From NCBI GenBank assembly GCA_029204225.1, contig MU832082.1, positions 1-24,231 on the forward strand: 24,231 bases of DNA, written 5' to 3'. How positions within the stretch are numbered: position 1 is the first letter of the stretch; each line of letters begins with the position of its first letter. The stretch is from Diphasiastrum complanatum (Eukaryota > Streptophyta > Lycopodiopsida > Lycopodiales > Lycopodiaceae). The position numbers and the translations under genes are program-made. The notes under the pieces are model-generated. The model was not told where the DNA came from. It saw only the letters and a list, made by a program, of their open reading frames with translations, and did no database searches. Of this stretch, positions 18,594 through 24,231 are shown one piece after another.

Positions 18594-18965
18594 TCATGCT
18601 AACTCCGCAAAGTCCAAAATGAAGATTCGGTAGTAGTTAGCATGACTCATGAGAATATAGACTCCATGGATCGTCCCTGGCGGTGGCAGATCGACAATGA
18701 TCCTTTTCTTTGATAGGTCCATGGCGATCCCATGTCTAGATACTATATGGCCAAGAATTAGGCCACGTGTCACCCAAAACTGACACTTCTCTAGGTTCAG
18801 GATATCTGATATTCGCGACATTTCTTCAGCTCCTTTTCCAAATTGGATAAGTGCTCAGAATTAGGTTCGTGCATGCACAGATCATCCAAGAAAATCTCCA
18901 GAAATTTTTGCAAATACTCTTTGAATGCCGCGTCCATAATTCGTTAAACAGGCTTCAAGAATACT
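18594..18965 (-). pseudogene. Ty3/gypsy reverse transcriptase C-terminal relic
   Basis: The - strand reads IMDAAFKEYLQKFLEIFLDD and LCMH, then EHLSNLEKELKKCRE. One base shift leads into LNLEKCQFWVTRGLILGHIV, SRHGIAMDLSKKRIIVDLPP and NYYRIFILDFAELA. This is the gypsy order: (F)Q..M...F.......V..YLDD, H...L......L, N..KC.F......LGH.VS..GI..D..K, LP.P, then NYYR.FI..FA. The YxDD box is present as F-L-D-D with both aspartates. The catalytic domain is frameshifted and the protease, RNase H and integrase are missing. The first glycine-containing NYYR block is preserved as MSHANYYR rather than LG.ANYYR. Confidence 0.88.
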
Positions 18966-18999
18966 CTATACTTGTTCCAATACTTTTGGTGTGAATGCC

Positions 19000-19993
<994 letters not shown>

Positions 19994-20115
19994 CTATTTC
20001 AAGACATTTCTAAAAGCGCATGTTCTCTCTCAAAAATCAACGTGTGCCTTTCAATTCATTTCAATTGCCCTTCAAGTGGGTATCTGCTCTAGGGCAAATG
20101 TGGACCAATGAACTT

Positions 20116-21857
20116 TTAGAAAACCCATTTGACATTCTTACAGTTGATAGGATGGAGTTTCTTTCTCAGGTTAGAAGGGATCTGCACGTAGTATAGACAT
20201 TTGAACACTCGAAGGTGCTTCAGGCTCAGAGTGTAACCATAGTAGGCTTCATAGGGAGTCTTCGAGTGGACAACTTTGATGCTCAAATAATTTTGCAAAT
20301 AGCAGGCAATAGAAATAGCTTCAATAAAATTCCTTGGAAAGCTAAGCGCTTGAGAGCATTGTTCGTGCTACATCTAACAATGTTCAATTTTGCCTTTTGG
20401 CTACTCCATTCTATAGTGGGGTGTAGCTGGTGGTGAACTAATGATGGATACCGCACGAAGATAAATAGTCTAACATTTCGTTTGACATGTATTCTCTCCC
20501 ACCATTGGTGCATAGGGCCTTGATCTTGTGACCAGTTTTATTCTCAACAAACTACCTAGATTTTTTGAAGCAGTTGAATGCCTCAAACTTGTTATTAATG
20601 GACATTTTCCTGGTAAGTTTGGAATAATCATCGATAAAGAGGGTATGCTCATAGGCCCACATAGATCACTATGTATCAATTCTAGAATGGACTTAAGCTC
20701 TAGTGGCTTGTCTTTTTCTCTTGATCTAGGCCATATTCTTAGTAAGCACATCTCACAAACAATTCGAGTGTCTGTGGAGGCATCAATTATACTCATATCC
20801 TTGAACATACTATTATGATGCATGTACAAGATAGCTCTCATATTCAAGTGTCCTAGTCGTTGATGCCATAATTGGGCATTAGAATTTCTCATATTTGTTG
20901 TAAGTGCATAATCATGACTCAAGATATACAAATTTCTTGCTTTGTTTGTAGAGAGGACTTCATTAGATTCTTAGTCCAAGATGGTACATCGTTTTGAATT
21001 AAACAAAACTCTATAGTCTTGATCTATGATCTTGCTAATAGACAATAGATCTTTGTAAATTTGGGTACATAAAGTACACCTTGAGTAATCTAGAAATACT
21101 ATCTAGAAACTGAAGGCTAATAGTTCCTTGGCCTTTGATCTTGTGTGAACTTGAGTCTTAGAAGAATATGTACTTTGAATCACACATTGTGAGATCTTCG
21201 AACAAGTATTTGGATGGAGTCATGTGTTGAGAGGCTCTTGCATTGAGGTACCATTGTTGGGTATATCTACTTTGTTGGTCTTGCACCATTAGTAGTGTTG
21301 GGTCTTCTTGGGTGCTTCAGGCAAAATCAAAACTTCAATTTTGATGCTGCATCTTCTTCTTTGCTTCATTGTGCTTGAGAATTTTACAATATTTGATATC
21401 GTGATTTGTTTTCTTGTAGTACTTGTAGAAGAGTTTGGTCATGGGTTCTATTGCTGTCGTTCATGTTGTTGCTGGTTTGAATCAATTTGTTCAACTTTTG
21501 TCTTCTTGTTCTTCGAGTTCTTCTTCTTATGAGACTATTGCTTATTCAAATACAAGATGACTATCTTGTTGTTCGATGATGATAAGCTCTTCCTTCTTAC
21601 TTCTTTCAATTATAAACTTGCTATCAACTTCTGGAGAGACAACTCATGAGTATTGATCAAAAGCAATACTAGATTGTCATAGGAGAGATGAAGACTGAAT
21701 AGAAGAGACATATTACCATCTTCATCCTATGCTTGTGAACCTACTGTAGCTAGCTGATAAAGTAGCTGTTTAAAATCATTAAGATGATGCTGACTGAAGT
21801 TCCTTCACTCATCTTGGGTGATATGAATTTCTTTCTCAAAAGGAGACGAGTCCTGTT

Positions 21858-21858
<1 letters not shown>
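20116..21858 (-). pseudogene. Decayed Ty1/copia retrotransposon, gag to integrase
   Basis: On the - strand the order is canonical. Gag (21858 to about 21545): KMSEGTSV, HLNDFKQLLYQLATVGSQ, SLLFSLHLSYDNLVLLL. A zinc knuckle near 21400-21428 (CX2CX4HX4C) has both first cysteines changed to Tyr but keeps His and the last Cys. A protease site near 21250 reads WYLNARASQHMTP, where the active D-S-G is N-A-R. Then SSHKIKGQGTISLQFLD; the integrase zinc finger LWHQRLGHLN ... CEMC; the core start ELIHSDLCGPM; and AYYGYTLSLKHLRVFKC. The NG(V)AERKN block is badly eroded. Many stops and frameshifts. It is cut at 21858 by the poly(A) end of a LINE and at 20134 by a probable insertion. Confidence 0.88.

Positions 21859-21892
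<34 letters not shown>
21859..21892 (-). repeat. Poly(A) tail of LINE (34 bp, T on +)
   Basis: 34 uninterrupted T on the + strand, an A tail on the - strand. It lies at the 3' end of the LINE that starts at 24003 and directly against copia gag sequence. Confidence 0.85.
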
Positions 21893-21897
<5 letters not shown>

Positions 21898-21910
21898 TAA
21901 CACTAGAGTT

Positions 21911-21958
21911 GTTTTATGCGCATTTTTGTGCGCATGCGCACAAAAGTGCGCATAAAAC
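21911..21958. repeat. 48-bp near-perfect palindrome
   Basis: GTTTTATGCGCATTTTTGTG with centre CGCATGCG and the mirror arm ending TGCGCATAAAAC. The two 24-base arms pair at all but one position, which would be G-U in RNA. It is 18 bp from the poly(A) tail. Confidence 0.93.
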
Positions 21959-22110
21959 CCTTGGTCACTTGACGAGACATAACATGCCATCCAATGATTG
22001 AAATTTCAATCTTTTAATTGTACGTGGAACTAGACTTGACTCTTCATTGTGTTATTGGAAGACTTAAAATTTCTCTCTCTCAATTGATGGCAATCTGCCC
22101 CCAAAAAGCC

Positions 22111-22448
22111 TCAATTTTCAACACTTTTCAGCACTTCACATGGATAATTTTAGGTGCATGTATATATCTCTATAGGACTCCAAATTAGATTTTTTTTTTA
22201 TAGACATGTTTCTATGGTCATAAAGGATTTTTGAAAGTAGACAACCAAACAAAGCGTTGTAAAAAGCACCCAAAAGAGTTGAAACTTTCTAGCACCCTTC
22301 AATACTTTTCAGCACTTGACATAGGTAGCTTTAGATGCACATATCTATCTCTACATAACTCCAAATTGAAAAAAATTTGAGAGACATGTTTCTATGGTCA
22401 TAGATACTTTTTAAAGTAGACAAACCAAAAAAATATTGTCAAAATCAT
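22111..22448. repeat. 181-bp tandem duplication with partial third unit
   Basis: Unit 1 (22111-22264) and unit 2 (22297-22448) align at a period of about 181 bp. Shared blocks include ACTTTTCAGCACTT, CTCCAAATT, GACATGTTTCTATGGTCATA and AAAGTAGACAA. A short third start (TTTTATCAGCACTT) occurs near 22492. The units have diverged by many substitutions and small gaps. Confidence 0.85.
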
Positions 22449-22593
22449 GGTATTACACACTCATATATGATATTTCCAGTTTTGGTGATTTTTATCAGCA
22501 CTTAAAAGGCAACAGATTGTAACTGCAAAGCCCACCTTTTCTGATTTTACCTCCGCAATAACTAAGCAGAAAAGGAAGAAGAAGAGACAGTTC

Positions 22594-24003
22594 TCAGCTA
22601 CAAAAGTCGAAGTTCCTTAGCTTTGGGATCAAATGTAGGATTGATTCGAGAGGAGCTGCAACTGGGAGTGGAAGTTTAGGTAGTGCAGGAAACTGTGAAG
22701 CAGCCGTTCCTGCAACTACCACACGTCGAAGTATTGCAAGTGCCTGAGTGCATTGTAAAGTCATAGAAACTCGTTGACGATAATAAGCCGCAATGATAGA
22801 TAAAGGTGAGGTGCACAAGATGATAGAAAATCATCGTATTATCTTATGCAGGCACCCATATGTTTTCACAACAAAAGGAATAAAGTCCTCTCCAGGAGTG
22901 AGATGTGAATAATCTCGCTCTTTATCTAGAGCTGCATCAGAAGCAGCGACACCGTGAGTAGTTGAAGCATGGCGAAGGAGGTCAGGCCACGAAGGATCAG
23001 CAACAACAACATCCCCAAGCGTGCAAATCCCCTCGTGCGAAAGAAGAAGATCAACTCGACACTGAGGCTGTGAATCAGACATAGGCAAGATGTGGGTCTG
23101 CTCCCGGACAACATGAAAGCCGCACTCATGTGCAATAGATGCCAATACGTCATGAATGGAATCGTGAGTCAGAGTGCACTCTCTGCCAGAAGGGCAATGC
23201 ATGAGATGAGTGCCAATAGGATCAATAGGGTGACCACAGGAACATTTTGTCAAACCTGCCAACACTGGATGAGGGAGACCCAACCTAACCCGAAGAGCAT
23301 TGAGAAACAACTCTGAAGAAAGGCACAAGTGTGGAACAACAGGGCACGCAACAAGCCAAGTACCAGCACCCGGGCTTGCACAAGACAAAAGGCGAGCCCA
23401 CGTCTCATCAGAAGGTGAATCATTGAGAAGCTGAGTGAAAGCATGTGAGTAGAAGCGCTCCAAAAGATACTTTTGAAAATGAGCATGCTGATGGCTAAGC
23501 GAAGTCTCAAGGGGAGGCAAAGAAGCTCACACAGGTGGAGGGATGAGATCCTTGGCCGCACGAAGATGTTGTTGGAAAGGAAGAATGCATGTTTCCACAT
23601 GAGCTACTGAATCAAGAAGAATGGGCTTGTTGTCCTACTGAAACCGAGAGATAAGTGCAGAGGCAATAAGGGCCCAACTTCCCATAAAAGCAGTTGGAGC
23701 AATAGAAGCTGTGCAAGAAAGACCAGCTGGACGAAGCAGGAAGAGAGACTTGTTACTTAACGAACTGACCATTGGGAATACGAAAGGATTCTGAACCCAT
23801 CAAGCGACCCAAAATATCTGATAAAGTATTATCGAAATCCTGTAGCAAAGGCAAAACATCAGGAGAGGGAGGAACACACCGTAGAATACAACTTGGCCAT
23901 TGAGCAAAGCATTGAGTGAGAATCCCTAGAGCAACTTGAGCATTGCCAAGCTTTGGTAGCAAATCAGCGTGACGAAGATGCGCGCCCAAAGTGTTCCGCA
24001 AAG
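22594..24003 (-). pseudogene. 5'-truncated LINE: RT thumb, CCHC and restriction-like endonuclease
   Basis: The - strand starts mid-ORF with LLPKLGNAQVALGILTQC, a post-palm segment of non-LTR reverse transcriptase. It continues, after TAA, a one-base shift, TAG and TGA between 23760 and 23520, as SIAPTAFMGSWALIASALIS. The long open part (22831-23520) has a CX1CX9HX3C knuckle, C-S-C-G...G-T-H...C. After THDSIHDVLASIAHECGFHV it has E-Q-T...C-R-V-D-L-L-L-S, then LGDVVVADP and LDKERDY, which fits a PD-(D/E)XK-like endonuclease as in R2-type elements. A last frameshift near 22830 leads to LSIIAAYYRQRVSM and the C-terminus at 22594. Such elements nick target DNA and prime reverse transcription there. 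This copy is broken. Confidence 0.85.
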
Positions 24004-24231
24004 TCTTCGCATTTTTCCAAGCTTCGTTTTTCTCTTAAAACATTTTTGTTTTAAGGCATTGTCATCTTTTTCGTCTTTTTGCACCTTAGGGATTTTTGTG
24101 CCTTAAATCATTTTAAGGCACCTTCATCGTTTTCACATTTTTCGTACCTTTGGGAGAAACGCGACACTGTGGTCAAAATCCAATTCAAAGACACTGTCAG
24201 GTTTTTCGCACCTTCGGAAAAAACGGGACAT
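24004..24231. repeat. Hairpins and direct repeat at window end
   Basis: CTTAAAACA/TGTTTTAAG (24034-24055, 4-base loop) and GTGCCTTAAA/TTTAAGGCAC (24098-24121, 4-base loop) are perfect hairpins. TTTTTCGTACCTTTGGGAGA and the ten bases after it (24138-24167) recur at 24202-24230 with a few changes, period 64 bp. The array runs off the window. The LINE homology stops at about 24003, so this is the flank of its truncated 5' end. Confidence 0.75.

Larger units (their letters stand above)
21893..22593 (-). other. LINE 3' UTR
   Basis: Non-coding interval between the LINE ORF stop region (22594) and its poly(A). It contains the 181-bp repeats and the 48-bp palindrome listed separately. Assignment to the LINE is by position and orientation. 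Confidence 0.6.

Overview
This is plant nuclear DNA: AT-rich, with GT-AG introns, a heavy load of decayed LTR and non-LTR retrotransposons, and several very long CT dinucleotide tracts. The only host gene whose exons look intact is the 3' end of a PP2C-type protein phosphatase gene on the + strand. Its exons match, from memory, the C-terminus of the plant 'protein kinase and PP2C-like domain' family (Arabidopsis At2g40860 type). A first visible intron of about 6.2 kb filled with transposon relics, an R2-like restriction-endonuclease LINE and a DUF3504-like relic suggest a large genome. A fern or other non-angiosperm land plant is my guess; the sequence does not prove it.

Layout. 1-540: copia integrase relic (-). 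1066-1914: LINE endonuclease and reverse transcriptase relics (+). 2041-4250: a short non-autonomous LTR element holding an inverted gag fragment and a 23-bp minisatellite. 4398-5039: a unit with GC-rich palindromic ends (unit A) carrying an open, exon-like stretch. 5372-5450: CT tract. 5915-12692: three PP2C exons. Intron 6020-12179 holds a copia RNase H relic (-), a LINE ORF1 relic (-), a GA tract and a second palindrome-ended unit (unit B) containing an extreme G/C hairpin array. Just after the stop codon the last about 20 codons plus 3' sequence are tandemly duplicated with the reading frame kept.

13350-13690: LINE reverse transcriptase relic (-). 15848-17690: a frameshifted gene of about 600 codons (-) that I read as DUF3504/Crypton-like. 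17760-17897 and 20134-21858: two pieces that fit together as one copia pol, apparently split by a 2.2-kb insertion that contains a gypsy reverse transcriptase relic and three CT tracts. 21859-24003: a 5'-truncated LINE (-) with a CCHC plus restriction-like endonuclease C-terminus, a 3' UTR of 181-bp repeats, a 48-bp palindrome and a poly(A) tail, abutting the copia gag. 24004-24231: small hairpins and a direct repeat running off the end.

Nearly all transposon relics lie on the - strand, antisense to the phosphatase gene. The transposon genes are broken and none looks able to move by itself. No tRNA, rRNA or CRISPR array was seen.
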